Positions 18,835-28,018 of a stretch of 64,000 nucleotides of DNA are shown here, in pieces. Below the pieces are notes generated by a model that was not told the DNA's origin, searched no databases, and was given only the letters and a program-made list of their open reading frames with translations. Position 1 is the first letter of the stretch, and each line of letters begins with the position of its first letter. Position numbers and translations under genes: made by a program. Source of the stretch: Pseudomonas kribbensis (GTDB lineage: Bacteria > Pseudomonadota > Gammaproteobacteria > Pseudomonadales > Pseudomonadaceae); assembly GCF_003352185.1 (NCBI RefSeq), contig NZ_CP029608.1, positions 3,348,001 to 3,412,000 on the forward strand. Direction: 5' to 3'.

Positions 18835-20397
18835 TTACGCCGGGGCCGAAGTGCGGATCAGGTGATCGAAAGCGCTGAGGGAAGCCTTGGCGCCCTCGCC
18901 CACCGCAATCACGATCTGCTTGTACGGCACGGTAGTCACGTCACCGGCAGCAAAGATGCCCGGGATCGAGGTTTCACCCCGGTTGTCGACGATGATCTCG
19001 CCGCGCGGCGACAGCTCGATGGTGCCTTTGAGCCAATCGGTGTTGGGCAACAGACCGATCTGCACGAAGATCCCTTCCAGCTCGACCGTGCGCAGTTCGT
19101 CAGTCTTGCGATCCTTGTAACGCAGGCCGTTGACCTTCTGGCCATCGCCAGTGACTTCAGTGGTCAACGCACTGGTGATCACGGTGACGTTCGGCAGGCT
19201 GTGCAGCTTGCGTTGCAGCACCGCGTCAGCACGCAGTTGTACGTCGAACTCAAGCAAGGTTACGTGGGACACGATACCGGCCAGATCAATCGCTGCCTCG
19301 ACGCCGGAGTTACCGCCGCCAATCACCGCTACACGCTTGCCTTTGAACAGCGGACCATCGCAGTGCGGGCAGTACGCCACGCCCTTGTTGCGATATTCCT
19401 GCTCGCCCGGCACGTTCATTTCACGCCACCGTGCGCCGGTCGCCAGAATCACGCTCTTGGCCTTGAGGGTCGCGCCGCTGGCGAAGTGGACTTCATGCAG
19501 CTCGCCGTTCTTGCCAGGGATCAGCTTGTCGGCGCGTTGCAGATTCATGATGTCCACGTCGTACTGCTTGACGTGCTCTTCCAGCGCGGTCGCCAGTTTC
19601 GGGCCTTCGGTTTCCTGCACGGAAATGAAGTTCTCGATAGCCATGGTGTCCAGCACCTGACCGCCGAAGCGCTCGGCTGCAACGCCAGTGCGAATGCCTT
19701 TACGTGCGGCATAGATTGCCGCCGAAGCACCGGCCGGGCCACCGCCGACTACCAGCACATCGAAAGACTCTTTGGCGCTGATTTTCTCGGCCTGACGCTC
19801 GATGGCGCCGGTGTCGAGTTTGGCGAGGATTTCTTCCAGGCCCATGCGGCCCTGGCCGAAGTTTTCGCCGTTCAGGTAAATGCTCGGCACGGCCATGATC
19901 TTGCGATCGTTGACTTCGTCCTGGAACAGCGCGCCGTCGATGGCGACGTGGCGGATGTTCGGGTTCAGCACGGCCATCAGGTTCAGCGCCTGGACCACGT
20001 CCGGGCAATTCTGGCAGGACAGCGAGAAGTAAGTCTCGAAGTTGAACTCGCCCTTGAGCGAGCGGATCTGTTCGATCACTTCGACACTGGCCTTCGAAGG
20101 GTGGCCGCCGACTTGCAGCAGGGCCAGCACCAGCGAAGTGAATTCATGGCCCATCGGGATGCCGGCGAAACGCAGGCTGATATCGGCACCCGGGCGGTTG
20201 ATCGAGAACGACGGCTTGCGTGCATCGTCGCCACTGTCGATCAAGGTAATCTGGTGCGAAAGACTGGCAACGTCTTTCAGCAGGTCGAGCATTTCACGGG
20301 ATTTCGCACCGTCGTCGAGAGAAGCAACGATCTCGATCGGCTGGGTGACCCGTTCCAGGTACGATTTCAACTGGGCTTTAAGATTGGCGTCCAACAT
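18835..20397 (-). CDS. ahpF: Alkyl hydroperoxide reductase subunit F
   Basis: The 520-residue flavoprotein recycles AhpC with NADH. It has the N-terminal tandem thioredoxin-fold domain with C128-x2-C131 (SCQNC), an FAD-binding motif [19 protein letters not shown], the thioredoxin-reductase-like active site C344-x2-C347 (YCPHCDGP) and the NADH motif [12 protein letters not shown]. The length is normal. It lies 130 bp downstream of ahpC, with an intervening terminator that could lower its expression relative to ahpC. Confidence 0.96.
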   Translation of the reverse strand: MLDANLKAQLKSYLERVTQPIEIVASLDDGAKSREMLDLLKDVASLSHQITLIDSGDDARKPSFSINRPGADISLRFAGIPMGHEFTSLVLALLQVGGHPSKASVEVIEQIRSLKGEFNFETYFSLSCQNCPDVVQALNLMAVLNPNIRHVAIDGALFQDEVNDRKIMAVPSIYLNGENFGQGRMGLEEILAKLDTGAIERQAEKISAKESFDVLVVGGGPAGASAAIYAARKGIRTGVAAERFGGQVLDTMAIENFISVQETEGPKLATALEEHVKQYDVDIMNLQRADKLIPGKNGELHEVHFASGATLKAKSVILATGARWREMNVPGEQEYRNKGVAYCPHCDGPLFKGKRVAVIGGGNSGVEAAIDLAGIVSHVTLLEFDVQLRADAVLQRKLHSLPNVTVITSALTTEVTGDGQKVNGLRYKDRKTDELRTVELEGIFVQIGLLPNTDWLKGTIELSPRGEIIVDNRGETSIPGIFAAGDVTTVPYKQIVIAVGEGAKASLSAFDHLIRTSAPA

Positions 20398-20430
20398 ACG
20401 GGCGATCTCCTGACTTTATTTGAGGCGAAA

Positions 20431-20461
20431 AAAAGCCCGAGCGAATCTCGCCCGGGCTTTT
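20431..20461. terminator. Terminator between ahpC and ahpF
   Basis: AAAGCCCG-GCGA and TCGC-GGGCTTT pair around a 3-nt loop, flanked by A and T runs. On the minus strand it would end most ahpC transcripts before ahpF. Confidence 0.8.
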
Positions 20462-20527
20462 CTATTGGGCGGTGCAGCTTACTGAGGTAGGTGCGGAGTT
20501 CCGCCCTGTGTTGCGTGTGTCACAGAC

Positions 20528-21091
20528 TCAGATCTTGCCGACCAGGTCCAGGGACGGAGCCAGAGTGGCCTCGCCTTCTTTCCACTTGGCCGGGCAAACT
20601 TCGCCTGGGTGAGCAGCGACGTACTGAGCAGCCTTGATTTTGCGCAGCAGCTCGGAAGCGTCACGGCCAACGCCGCCATCGTTCAGTTCAACGATTTTGA
20701 TCTGGCCTTCAGGGTTGATCACGAAAGTGCCACGGTCTGCCAGGCCAGCTTCTTCGATCAGTACGTCGAAGTTGCGGGAGATGACGTGGGTCGGGTCGCC
20801 GATCATGGTGTATTCGATTTTGCCGATGGCTGGCGAAGTGTTGTGCCAGGCAGCGTGGGCAAAGTGGGTGTCGGTGGAAACGCTGTAGATTTCTACGCCC
20901 AGTTTCTGGAAGGCAGCGTAGTTGTCGGCCAGGTCTTCCAGCTCGGTTGGGCAAACGAAGGTGAAGTCGGCCGGGTAGAAGAACACTACGGACCATTTGC
21001 CTTTCAGGTCAGCGTCCGAGACTTGTACGAAGTCGCCGTTTTTGAACGCGGTAGCTTTGAACGGTTTTACTTGGCTGTTGATGATAGGCAT
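20528..21091 (-). CDS. ahpC: Alkyl hydroperoxide reductase subunit C (2-Cys peroxiredoxin)
   Basis: The 187-residue peroxiredoxin reduces hydrogen peroxide, organic peroxides and peroxynitrite. The peroxidatic Cys lies in [17 protein letters not shown] and the resolving Cys in [10 protein letters not shown]. The start at 21091 gives the standard [16 protein letters not shown] and has GGAG upstream; longer in-frame starts are not family-like. OxyR control is known in the family, but I found no clear four-half-site OxyR motif in the 136 bp upstream. Confidence 0.97.
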   Translation of the reverse strand: MPIINSQVKPFKATAFKNGDFVQVSDADLKGKWSVVFFYPADFTFVCPTELEDLADNYAAFQKLGVEIYSVSTDTHFAHAAWHNTSPAIGKIEYTMIGDPTHVISRNFDVLIEEAGLADRGTFVINPEGQIKIVELNDGGVGRDASELLRKIKAAQYVAAHPGEVCPAKWKEGEATLAPSLDLVGKI

Positions 21092-21191
21092 TGATGACTC
21101 TCCGTCAGGGTTGTGAATTCGATGGGTGAATCCTACCCACTCACTCGACGGATGGCTCATTGGCAAACCTGATGCTGCTGATTTGTTTTCG

Positions 21192-21214
21192 CTATTAGCT
21201 GACTGTATTAATAG
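21192..21214. promoter_or_regulatory. Weak inverted repeat between ahpC and the recombinase gene
   Basis: CTATTA (21192-21197) and TAATAG (21209-21214) form a 6-bp inverted repeat about 100 bp upstream of ahpC. The CTAT and ATAG ends recall OxyR half-sites, but the spacing does not fit the OxyR consensus. Confidence 0.25.
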
Positions 21215-21227
21215 AAGAAAACGATAT

Positions 21228-22166
21228 CTACGACGACAACGGCTTATCCGTAATCCGGGCCATCCCGTGAAAGGGGCTCGCTTCAACATAGCGCATGGCG
21301 GACTTCATATCCTTCCAGCCCACGTAACTCATCAACGACTTGAGATCCCAGCCACTTTGATGGGCCCAGGTGGCAAAGCCACGTCGCAACGAGTGGCTTG
21401 TGTAGCGCTCGGCGGCTATCCCGGCGCGTTCGAGGGCCTGGCGCAGCAACGGAATCACACTGTTGGCGTGCAAGCCCTCCTCACTCAGATTGCCCCAGCG
21501 GTCGACGGCGCGAAACACCGGGCCACGTACGAGCGCAGCTTCAGTGATCCAGTCGATGTAAGCCTGCACTGGGCAAAGCTTCAACAACGCCGGGGCCTGA
21601 TAGGTCTGACCGAGGTTCTCCCGGTCGCCCTTGCTGCGCGGCAGGTACAGGGTGATGCCGCTACCGGCGTGGGCCTGGACGTGCTCGATCTGCACCCGAC
21701 ATAACTCGTCACTGCGAAAACCCCGCCAGAACCCGAGAAGAATCAGCGCCCGATCCCGACAGGCTCTGAGCAGCAACGGCCGGTCCTGTTTTTCTCGGGC
21801 CTCTTTCATTTCCTGCTCAAGCCAGGCAACGGTCTGCTCAAGATCCTGCAGCTGTAACGGCTCGGCCTGTTTTTCCTGCGCGGGATGCAGCGCACGGATG
21901 CCCTTGAACACTTTGCGCACCACTGGCGTCTTGGTCGGATCAGCGAACCCCTGACTGTTATGCCACTGCGCCAGGGCCGACAGGCGCAGCTTCAGCGTAT
22001 TGACCGACAGCACCCCCGCGTGAGCCACCAGATAGCGCGCGACGCTGTCCGCCGTCGCGGGCAGGAACCCGCCCCATACCGTTTCGAAATGCTCGACGGC
22101 CGCACGATAGCTGCGGCGGGTGTTGTCACGGGTGGCGGCTTGCAGATAGCGATCCAGATCGCTCAT
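21228..22166 (-). CDS. Solitary tyrosine recombinase (XerC/D-like fold)
   Basis: The 312-residue protein has an N-terminal SAM-like DNA-binding domain (about 1-95) and a C-terminal catalytic domain with R151 (GFRSDEL), K180 (RSKGD), H258 and R261 (TSHSLRRG), W284 in the second-His position (YVGWKD) and the nucleophile Y293 (AMRYVEA). All catalytic positions are filled. No phage genes, tRNA or att-like repeats adjoin it, and it lies between ahpC and a KfrA-like gene as a core gene would. ATG 22166 is the best start; the frame extends to 22343 through the divergent promoter region, which is not coding-like. Confidence 0.88.
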   Translation of the reverse strand: MSDLDRYLQAATRDNTRRSYRAAVEHFETVWGGFLPATADSVARYLVAHAGVLSVNTLKLRLSALAQWHNSQGFADPTKTPVVRKVFKGIRALHPAQEKQAEPLQLQDLEQTVAWLEQEMKEAREKQDRPLLLRACRDRALILLGFWRGFRSDELCRVQIEHVQAHAGSGITLYLPRSKGDRENLGQTYQAPALLKLCPVQAYIDWITEAALVRGPVFRAVDRWGNLSEEGLHANSVIPLLRQALERAGIAAERYTSHSLRRGFATWAHQSGWDLKSLMSYVGWKDMKSAMRYVEASPFHGMARITDKPLSS

Positions 22167-22287
22167 GGGCTGATTTCTCGCAGGCGTACTGATTTGAAGA
22201 ATGAAAAGCGGATTTTGACGCTTCACACGGGGTAATACCAGTATATCCCGCCCGTTTATCTCGAAACATTTAACTTTATCTTCAGCA

Positions 22288-22325
22288 TGGTACACTGCGT
22301 ACTTTGGTGGCATGTACCACAGTAC
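22288..22325. promoter_or_regulatory. GTAC-rich operator candidate between the recombinase and kfrA-like genes
   Basis: Four GTAC tetramers at 22290, 22299, 22314 and 22322 form two closely spaced pairs (9 and 8 bp apart), and TGGTAC (22288-22293) and GTACCA (22314-22319) are an inverted repeat. The cluster lies 19-56 bp before the KfrA-like start. KfrA proteins are known to repress their own promoter through palindromic sites, so autoregulation is the likely role. Confidence 0.5.
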
Positions 22326-22343
22326 GTAATCGTAGGAGCACAT

Positions 22344-23348
22344 ATGGCCCGTGGCGGCGTTAACAAAGCAGTAGTCCAGATCGCGCGCTCAGCGATCCTC
22401 GCCCGTGGCGAACACCCCAGCATCGACGCAGTACGCATCGAGCTGGGCAATACGGGTTCAAAAACCACGATTCATCGCTATCTGAAGGAGCTGGATGACG
22501 GCAGCGCACCGGCTGATCCTTCGGCAGAACCCATCGATGACGAGCTGCTGGCGCTCGTCACACGCCTGGCACAACGCCTGAAAGAACAGGCGCAGGAACC
22601 GATTGATCAAGCTCGTGAACAGTACGAGCAACAACGCCTGGCGCTGGAAGCGGAGCTGATTCAGCTTCGTCAGGACCATGCGCAGTTGGAGAAGAAGCAC
22701 GACATCCAGGGCGCAGCGCTAGCGAAAGAATCCGAAGCCTTGAGCGACACCCGCTCGATGCTGCAAACCGAACAGACACGCAATGCCGGCCTGAATCAGG
22801 CGCTGGCAGATTTCGAATTGCGCTTGCAGGACAAAGACGAGCAGATCCGCTCGCTGGAAGAAAAGCACCTGCATGCCCGAGACGCGCTTGAGCACTACCG
22901 CAATGCCGTCAAGGAGCAGCGCGAACAGGAACAGAGCCGTCACGAAAGTCAGGTTCAGCAATTGCAGATGGAGTTGCGTCAGGCGCAGCAAAGTGCGCTG
23001 GTTCGCCAGGACGAAATCACTCAATTGCACCGTGACAACGAACGCCTGCTGACCGAGAACCGTGGCACGCTGCGTGAACTGAGCCTGCTGCAGGATCAGC
23101 TCAAGCACAGCAATCAGCGTCAGGATCAACTGCTGGAGCAAGCGACGCGTGTCGACAGCGAGCGCACCCTCCTCCAGGAACGCTTGCGCGTGGCGCTGCT
23201 GGACAGCCAGACACTCAAGCAGAGCGTCGACGAGCAGACCCAGCTCAACCAGTCACTGGAAAAGCAACTGACCCAGGCTCAGGACAGCTTGCGCCTGGCC
23301 ACCACCGTTGCGGCAGCGCCAGACGCAGCAGAACCGAAAAAGACTTAA
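22344..23348 (+). CDS. KfrA-like DNA-binding protein with long coiled coil
   Basis: The 334-residue protein begins with a KfrA_N-type helix-turn-helix domain ([21 protein letters not shown], then [22 protein letters not shown]) followed by about 230 residues of near-continuous coiled coil rich in Q, E, R and L. Plasmid KfrA uses such a rod to form filaments with the partition system. Here the gene is chromosomal, divergent from a tyrosine recombinase, and its stop overlaps the gor stop by 4 bp. GTAGGAG precedes ATG 22344. The role is unknown; DNA organisation or control of the recombinase is inference. Confidence 0.85.
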   Translation: MARGGVNKAVVQIARSAILARGEHPSIDAVRIELGNTGSKTTIHRYLKELDDGSAPADPSAEPIDDELLALVTRLAQRLKEQAQEPIDQAREQYEQQRLALEAELIQLRQDHAQLEKKHDIQGAALAKESEALSDTRSMLQTEQTRNAGLNQALADFELRLQDKDEQIRSLEEKHLHARDALEHYRNAVKEQREQEQSRHESQVQQLQMELRQAQQSALVRQDEITQLHRDNERLLTENRGTLRELSLLQDQLKHSNQRQDQLLEQATRVDSERTLLQERLRVALLDSQTLKQSVDEQTQLNQSLEKQLTQAQDSLRLATTVAAAPDAAEPKKT

Positions 23349-24703
23349 GCGCCGACCGGCGTACGCATGGTGACAAACTCTTCGGCCGCCGTCGGGTGCA
23401 CCCCGATGGTGTCGTCGAAGTCACGCTTGGTGGCGCCAGCCTTCAGGGCGATTGCCAGCCCCTGCACAATCTCGCCGGCATCCGGCCCGACCATGTGGCA
23501 GCCCAGCACCTTGTCGGTTTTGCCATCGACCACCAGCTTCATCAGCGTGCGCTCCTGGCATTCGGTCAGGGTCAGCTTCATCGGGCGGAAGCGGCTTTCG
23601 AAAATCACCACATCGTGACCCGCTTCACGCGCTTCTTCTTCAGTCAAACCGACGGTGCCAATGTTCGGCAGACTGAACACCGCCGTCGGGATCATCTTGT
23701 AATCCACCGGCCGGTATTGCTCCGGCTTGAACAGGCGTCGCGCCACCGCCATGCCTTCCGCCAGCGCCACCGGCGTCAGTTGAACGCGGCCGATGACATC
23801 ACCCAGCGCGAGAATTGACGGTTCGGTGGTCTGGTACTGCTCGTCGACCTTGATAAAGCCCTTCTCATCCAACTGCACCTCGGTATTTTCCAGTCCGAGA
23901 TTGTCCAGCATCGGGCGCCGGCCAGTGGCGTAGAACACGCAATCTGCTTCCAGTACGCGACCATCCTTGAGGGTCGCCTTGAGGCTGCCATCGGCTTGTT
24001 TGTCGATCCGCTCGATATCCGCATTGAACTGCAGATCCATGCCGCGCTTGGTCAGTTCTTCCTGCAGATGCTTGCGCACCGAACCGTCGAAGCCGCGCAG
24101 GAACAGATCGCCGCGATACAGCAACGTGGTATCCGCACCCAGACCATGGAAGATGCCGGCAAATTCGACGGCGATGTAACCACCACCGACGACCAGAACG
24201 CGCTTGGGTAACTCTTTCAGGAAAAACGCCTGATTAGAGCTGATGGCATGCTCATGCCCCGGGATTTCCGGAATCTGCGGCCAGCCGCCCGTGGCGATCA
24301 GAATGTTTTTCGCGGTGTAGTGCTCACCGTTGACCTCGACTTCATGCGGGCCAACGATTTTCGCGTGCGCTTCGTGCAGGGTCACGCCACTGTTGACCAG
24401 CAGATTGCGATAAATGCCGTTAAGGCGATTGATCTCGCGATCCTTGTTGGCGATCAGGGTCGCCCAATCGAAATCCGCTTCACCCAGGCTCCAGCCGAAA
24501 CCAGACGACTGCTCAAAGTCTTCGGCGAAATGCGCACCGTACACCAGCAGCTTCTTCGGCACGCAGCCGACATTGACGCAGGTGCCACCCAGATAACGGC
24601 TCTCGGCCACCGCCACTTTCGCACCAAAACCGGCAGCAAAACGCGCAGCACGTACACCGCCGGAACCGGCACCAATCACATAAAGGTCAAAATCGTAGGC
24701 CAT
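23345..24703 (-). CDS. gor: Glutathione reductase
   Basis: The 452-residue flavoenzyme reduces glutathione disulfide with NADPH. It has the FAD motif [15 protein letters not shown], the redox-active [13 protein letters not shown] (C42, C47), the NADPH-binding [17 protein letters not shown] and the dimer-interface active-site GVHPTAAEE near the C-terminus. The length is normal. It is convergent with the KfrA-like gene and part of an oxidative-defence neighbourhood with ahpC/ahpF. Confidence 0.96.
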   Translation of the reverse strand: MAYDFDLYVIGAGSGGVRAARFAAGFGAKVAVAESRYLGGTCVNVGCVPKKLLVYGAHFAEDFEQSSGFGWSLGEADFDWATLIANKDREINRLNGIYRNLLVNSGVTLHEAHAKIVGPHEVEVNGEHYTAKNILIATGGWPQIPEIPGHEHAISSNQAFFLKELPKRVLVVGGGYIAVEFAGIFHGLGADTTLLYRGDLFLRGFDGSVRKHLQEELTKRGMDLQFNADIERIDKQADGSLKATLKDGRVLEADCVFYATGRRPMLDNLGLENTEVQLDEKGFIKVDEQYQTTEPSILALGDVIGRVQLTPVALAEGMAVARRLFKPEQYRPVDYKMIPTAVFSLPNIGTVGLTEEEAREAGHDVVIFESRFRPMKLTLTECQERTLMKLVVDGKTDKVLGCHMVGPDAGEIVQGLAIALKAGATKRDFDDTIGVHPTAAEEFVTMRTPVGA

Positions 24704-24784
24704 TTCTATCTCCTCGGCAGGGGATCAGCATACCTGCCGTCGTCCTTTGGGCAAGCACTCCTGCCGATATAGGGGCGGAAAATG

Positions 24785-24810
24785 AAAAAGCCACCCGAAG
24801 GTGGCTTTTT
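24785..24810 (-). terminator. Terminator after galU
   Basis: AAAAAGCCACC and GGTGGCTTTTT pair perfectly around CGAA, 23 nt beyond the galU stop on the minus strand. Confidence 0.92.
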
Positions 24811-24832
24811 CGTACAGGCAGGTCAGGCTTTA

Positions 24833-25672
24833 TCAGTAAGCCTTGCCAGTCTTGTAGAAGTTCTCGAAGCAGAAGTTGGTTGCTTCGATGTAGCCTTCAG
24901 CACCACCGCAGTCGAAACGCTTGCCCTTGAACTTGTAGGCCATTACGCAGCCGTTCTGGGCCTGTTTCATCAGGGCGTCGGTGATCTGGATTTCACCACC
25001 CTTGCCTGGCTCGGTCTGTTCGATCAGGTCGAAGATGTCCGGGGTCAGGATGTAACGGCCGATGATCGCCAGGTTCGACGGCGCGTCTTCCGGCTTTGGC
25101 TTCTCGACCATGCTGTGTACGCGGTAGATGTCGTCGCGGATCATCTCGCCGGCGATAACGCCGTACTTGCTGGTCTCAGCCGGATCGACTTCCTGGATGG
25201 CGATGATCGAGCAGCGGAACTGCTTGTACAGCTTGACCATCTGGGTCAGTACGCCGTCGCCTTCGAGGTTGACGCACAGGTCGTCCGCCAGCACCACAGC
25301 GAAGGGTTCGTCACCGATCAGCGGACGACCGGTCAGGATCGCGTGACCCAGGCCTTTCATTTCAGTCTGACGGGTGTAGGAGAACGAGCACTCGTCCAAC
25401 AGCTTGCGGATACCGACCAGGTATTTCTCTTTGTCGGTGCCCTTGATCTGGTTTTCCAGCTCATAGCTGATGTCGAAGTGGTCTTCCAGGGCGCGCTTGC
25501 CACGGCCGGTCACGATGGAGATCTCAGTCAGACCAGCATCCAGAGCTTCTTCGACGCCGTACTGGATCAGTGGCTTGTTTACCACCGGCAGCATTTCTTT
25601 GGGCATGGCCTTAGTCGCTGGAAGGAAGCGAGTACCGTAACCGGCTGCTGGGAACAAGCATTTCTTGATCAT
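24833..25672 (-). CDS. galU: UTP-glucose-1-phosphate uridylyltransferase
   Basis: The 279-residue enzyme makes UDP-glucose from glucose-1-phosphate and UTP for surface polysaccharide and trehalose/osmolyte synthesis. The nucleotide-binding signature FPAAGYGTRFLPATKAMPKEMLP is at the N-terminus, followed by VEKPKPEDAPSNLAIIGRY and the C-terminal KRFDCGGAEGYIEA. It is complete and alone, with its own terminator. Confidence 0.97.
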   Translation of the reverse strand: MIKKCLFPAAGYGTRFLPATKAMPKEMLPVVNKPLIQYGVEEALDAGLTEISIVTGRGKRALEDHFDISYELENQIKGTDKEKYLVGIRKLLDECSFSYTRQTEMKGLGHAILTGRPLIGDEPFAVVLADDLCVNLEGDGVLTQMVKLYKQFRCSIIAIQEVDPAETSKYGVIAGEMIRDDIYRVHSMVEKPKPEDAPSNLAIIGRYILTPDIFDLIEQTEPGKGGEIQITDALMKQAQNGCVMAYKFKGKRFDCGGAEGYIEATNFCFENFYKTGKAY

Positions 25673-25919
25673 ATAAGTCCTTGAAAGGGCTGTGTGTACG
25701 AGTTTCGGCGCAGTCTAATCAGGCGGCGTGCACCTTACAATGCCCCGCACTGGCTAACCGATGTCAACATAGAGAAATATTCTGGCGGATAGTTCAATCC
25801 GCACGCAGAAGCTGCGCATTCAGCGTAGCCCAAAGATTCAGGAACACCGCATCGACCCGCGCCCGCTTGCCCGTTTCCCGCTATCATGACGCCTTTGAAC
25901 CAGCCAACGAGGCCGCTAG

Positions 25920-26108
25920 ATGTCCGCAGCAAAAATCATCAACGGGTACACCGTCGCCAAGGCAAAAGATGGCCAGTGGCATATCACCGCCGCCAACGGC
26001 GAAGATGTGTCCGGCCCATTGCCCACTGAAGCGATGGCGGTTGAAGTAGCCGCGGTGCTTGATTACACGCCTCCTGCACCGAAGCGTCGCGGCAAGGATC
26101 AAGACTGA
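25920..26108 (+). CDS. Small conserved hypothetical protein
   Basis: This 62-residue protein reads as a compact beta domain (INGYTVAKAKDGQWHITAANGEDVSGPLPTEA, quoted in parts: INGYTVAKAKDGQW, then HITAANGEDVSGPL) with a basic, Pro-rich tail (PPAPKRRGKDQD). It has GC-rich third positions like its neighbours and is followed by a terminator, which supports a real gene. I do not recognise a function. Confidence 0.6.
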   Translation: MSAAKIINGYTVAKAKDGQWHITAANGEDVSGPLPTEAMAVEVAAVLDYTPPAPKRRGKDQD

Positions 26109-26127
26109 TCGGCGACCACAAATCCCG

Positions 26128-26154
26128 GCCCTGCCACTGCGCAGGGCTTTTTTT
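26128..26154 (+). terminator. Terminator after the 62-residue protein gene
   Basis: GCCCTGC and GCAGGGC pair around CACTGC and are followed by seven T. Confidence 0.85.
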
Positions 26155-26247
26155 GGCCCGCACACAAAGACGTGGCCAATCGCTATAACCTTTTCGCACC
26201 GGCGCTGTCATAGCGTCTAGCCCTCTCCTTCCGAAGACGACATCGCC

Positions 26248-26544
26248 ATGAACACCCGTACCCTGCACCGCATGCTGCCACTGATTGCGCTTCTGGCCCT
26301 GGCCGGCTGCGCCACGTCCGAAACGACTTATCTGAACAACGGTGAACAAGGCCTGAGCATTGACTGCTCCGGCGAGGCGAACTCCTGGGCCAGTTGCTAT
26401 GAAAAGGCCGATGCCTCCTGCGCCGGAACCGGCTATCGCATCGTTGGGACGGAAGGTACGCCTGCGCCGAAGGAAAGCGACAAAACCCTGGGTGTCGACG
26501 TCGGTAATTACAAGACTCGCAGCGTCGTAGTGGTCTGCAAGTAG
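26248..26544 (+). CDS. Small lipoprotein
   Basis: The 98-residue precursor has a lipoprotein signal peptide with lipobox LAGC (LALLALAGCATSE), Cys at position 24. The mature part has four further cysteines (DCSG, SCYEK, SCAGTGY, VVVCK), probably two disulfides, and the segment CAGTGYRIVG seen in other small bacterial outer-membrane lipoproteins. The function is unknown. Confidence 0.8.
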   Translation: MNTRTLHRMLPLIALLALAGCATSETTYLNNGEQGLSIDCSGEANSWASCYEKADASCAGTGYRIVGTEGTPAPKESDKTLGVDVGNYKTRSVVVVCK

Positions 26545-26547
26545 GTT

Positions 26548-26778
26548 TTACATGTGGATTTCGGCGAACTTGATCCCCAGCCCGCGAACGACCTCAATCA
26601 GGTCATCCAGACGGCCAAACGATTCGACTTCGTCGTTTTCATCCACCAGAAAATAACTGCGCCCGGCGCTTTTCTTGAAAAACACGATCCACTCACCCGG
26701 ATTCGCCGGGTTCTGAATCACATGCGTGGCCGCAATCAGCCCTTCTTTATGGCGCTCGCGCACCTGCTCCCGCTTCAT
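26548..26778 (-). CDS. Small conserved hypothetical protein
   Basis: The 76-residue protein starts KREQVRERHKEGLIAATHVI and contains GEWIVFFKKSAGRSYFLVDEND and a C-terminal FGRLDDLIEVVRGLGIKFAEI. I chose ATG 26778 because GGAG is 6 nt upstream; two more in-frame starts lie 6 and 21 nt further out. The pattern of a beta hairpin followed by an amphipathic helix suggests a small regulatory or adaptor protein; no function is recognised. Confidence 0.65.
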   Translation of the reverse strand: MKREQVRERHKEGLIAATHVIQNPANPGEWIVFFKKSAGRSYFLVDENDEVESFGRLDDLIEVVRGLGIKFAEIHM

Positions 26779-26850
26779 GCACATCTCCAGAAATGACAAT
26801 GCCGCCCAGGCTTGACCTGGACGGCATCAATACCGATGACTGACAGTTTA

Positions 26851-27207
26851 TCAGCCGGAAATGCACGCCGTGGCGGCATTGCGTACGTCCCGTGGACGTA
26901 TCGGCACATTGGACATGCGTTCATGCAACTTGATACTGCTGCCGCCGGAGCGATCCTCGATGTCAAACACCGCCGCCGGGCCGGATGACAATTTCCCCGG
27001 CACGATCACCCGAACCCCGTCCTTATGCGGCTCCATTTGCAGGGCCCCGCGGCTTTGCGCCAGCTTGTCAGCCAGGCACTGCGCGTATTCGTGGGGCTTC
27101 TTGCCGGAAATGACGTTCATGGTCGGCAACGTTTCATTAATCTCTGAAACGCTTGCGCAACCACCCATCGCCAATGCCAACGGCACAATGACCACACCCC
27201 ACTTCAT
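26851..27207 (-). CDS. Putative lipoprotein
   Basis: The 118-residue precursor starts MKWGVVIVPLALAMGGCASVSEI, a lipoprotein signal with lipobox MGGC. The mature part includes HEYAQCLADKLAQSRG and a C-terminal beta-rich half (GVRVIVPGKLSSGPAAVFDIED). AGGAGA precedes ATG 27207; the frame extends further up but without signal-peptide character. The function is unknown. Confidence 0.75.
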   Translation of the reverse strand: MKWGVVIVPLALAMGGCASVSEINETLPTMNVISGKKPHEYAQCLADKLAQSRGALQMEPHKDGVRVIVPGKLSSGPAAVFDIEDRSGGSSIKLHERMSNVPIRPRDVRNAATACISG

Positions 27208-27419
27208 ACAGAATCTCCTATAAAGACCGTCGGACAGCACGAATGCCAATTTTCTCCGAGGCTCATTGCATTTAACGCACATGGAATCGCGAATAACTGT
27301 TTTTAATTGTCAAAGCAGCGCCCGACGGCCGGATAATAACCTGTCCGGACTGATAAACTGCCGCCAATCGACCTTGCTATCGTTTTGATTTTGTAGAAAA
27401 AGCCCTTCTGGAGGCGCCC

Positions 27420-27722
27420 ATGAAATTTATTCACCAGCGCGAGCACCTCAACGAAGACGACATCGTCGTCATCCAATGCTCGCAAACCTGCAACATCCGT
27501 CTGATGAACGACGCCAACTTCCGCAGCTTCAAGAACGGCGGCCGTCACACCTACCACGGTGGCGCATTCGATACCTTCCCGGCCCGCATCACGGCGCCGA
27601 GCACCGGTTTCTGGAACATCACCATCGACACCGTCAGCCGCCGCGCAATCAGCGTGACCCGCAAGCCGACCCTGACGCACTCGATCAAGATCATCCGTCG
27701 TTCCAGCTCGAAACTCAGCTGA
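27420..27722 (+). CDS. DUF1883-family protein
   Basis: The 100-residue protein (KFIHQREHLNEDDIVVIQCS, then TCNIRLMNDANFRSFKNGGR) has the pattern of DUF1883 proteins: small, beta-rich, with HTYHGGAFDTFPARI and a basic C-terminus. No signal peptide is visible. The function of the family is not known. Some Pseudomonas copies lie with stress or TIR-like genes; here the next gene, 27 nt downstream, is a 58-residue ORF that may be co-transcribed. Confidence 0.75.
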   Translation: MKFIHQREHLNEDDIVVIQCSQTCNIRLMNDANFRSFKNGGRHTYHGGAFDTFPARITAPSTGFWNITIDTVSRRAISVTRKPTLTHSIKIIRRSSSKLS

Positions 27723-27749
27723 TCGGCCCCTCAACGTAAACAGGTAAGC

Positions 27750-27926
27750 ATGACCGTGGCTCAAACGACCAAATACGTCATCAAGTACAAACTCAACGGC
27801 GAGCGCCGCTTCGAATTCGCCCAACTGGAAAACGGCACGGCGGAAGAAGCCAAGGCTGCACTGGATGCCCTGCACGGCCAAAGCGGCGATGTGATCAGCG
27901 ATATCAGCGTCAGCAAGGCCTTGTAA
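27750..27926 (+). CDS. Small ORF, 58 residues, downstream of the DUF1883 gene
   Basis: An ATG at 27750 opens a 58-codon frame (TVAQTTKYVIKYKLNGERRF, then EFAQLENGTAEEAKAALDAL) ending in TAA at 27924-27926. Charged beta-strand then helix, third-position GC and the tight spacing after the DUF1883 gene suggest a translated small protein. AGGTAAGC precedes the start. No function is recognised. Confidence 0.6.
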   Translation: MTVAQTTKYVIKYKLNGERRFEFAQLENGTAEEAKAALDALHGQSGDVISDISVSKAL

Positions 27927-27938
27927 GACACGGGTGAC

Positions 27939-27968
27939 AATTCGACCGCAAGCGCCGGAGTGTTCCGG
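27939..27968 (+). promoter_or_regulatory. Ada-box-like element upstream of the oxygenase-alkB operon
   Basis: The site begins AATTCGACCGCAA, which matches the Ada recognition pattern AAT-N6-GCAA (A box and B box) known from E. coli ada and alkA promoters. It is part of a 30-bp block repeated with three mismatches at 29403-29432. The block ends 50 nt before the oxygenase ATG, and a -10-like CCTAGAC lies about 42 bp from its start. Confidence 0.7.
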
Positions 27969-28018
27969 CCTCGCGGGCTGCCTAGACGGATTGCCTGGAC
28001 AAGCACCAAGGAATCAGC

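Noticed and set aside
21192..21214. OxyR site for ahpC
   Set aside because: Only CTAT/ATAG ends are present, with spacing unlike the four-part OxyR consensus. It is listed only as a weak repeat.
21228..22166. Prophage integrase with a nearby attachment site
   Set aside because: No tRNA, duplicated att sequence or phage gene was found beside it; a solitary chromosomal recombinase fits better.
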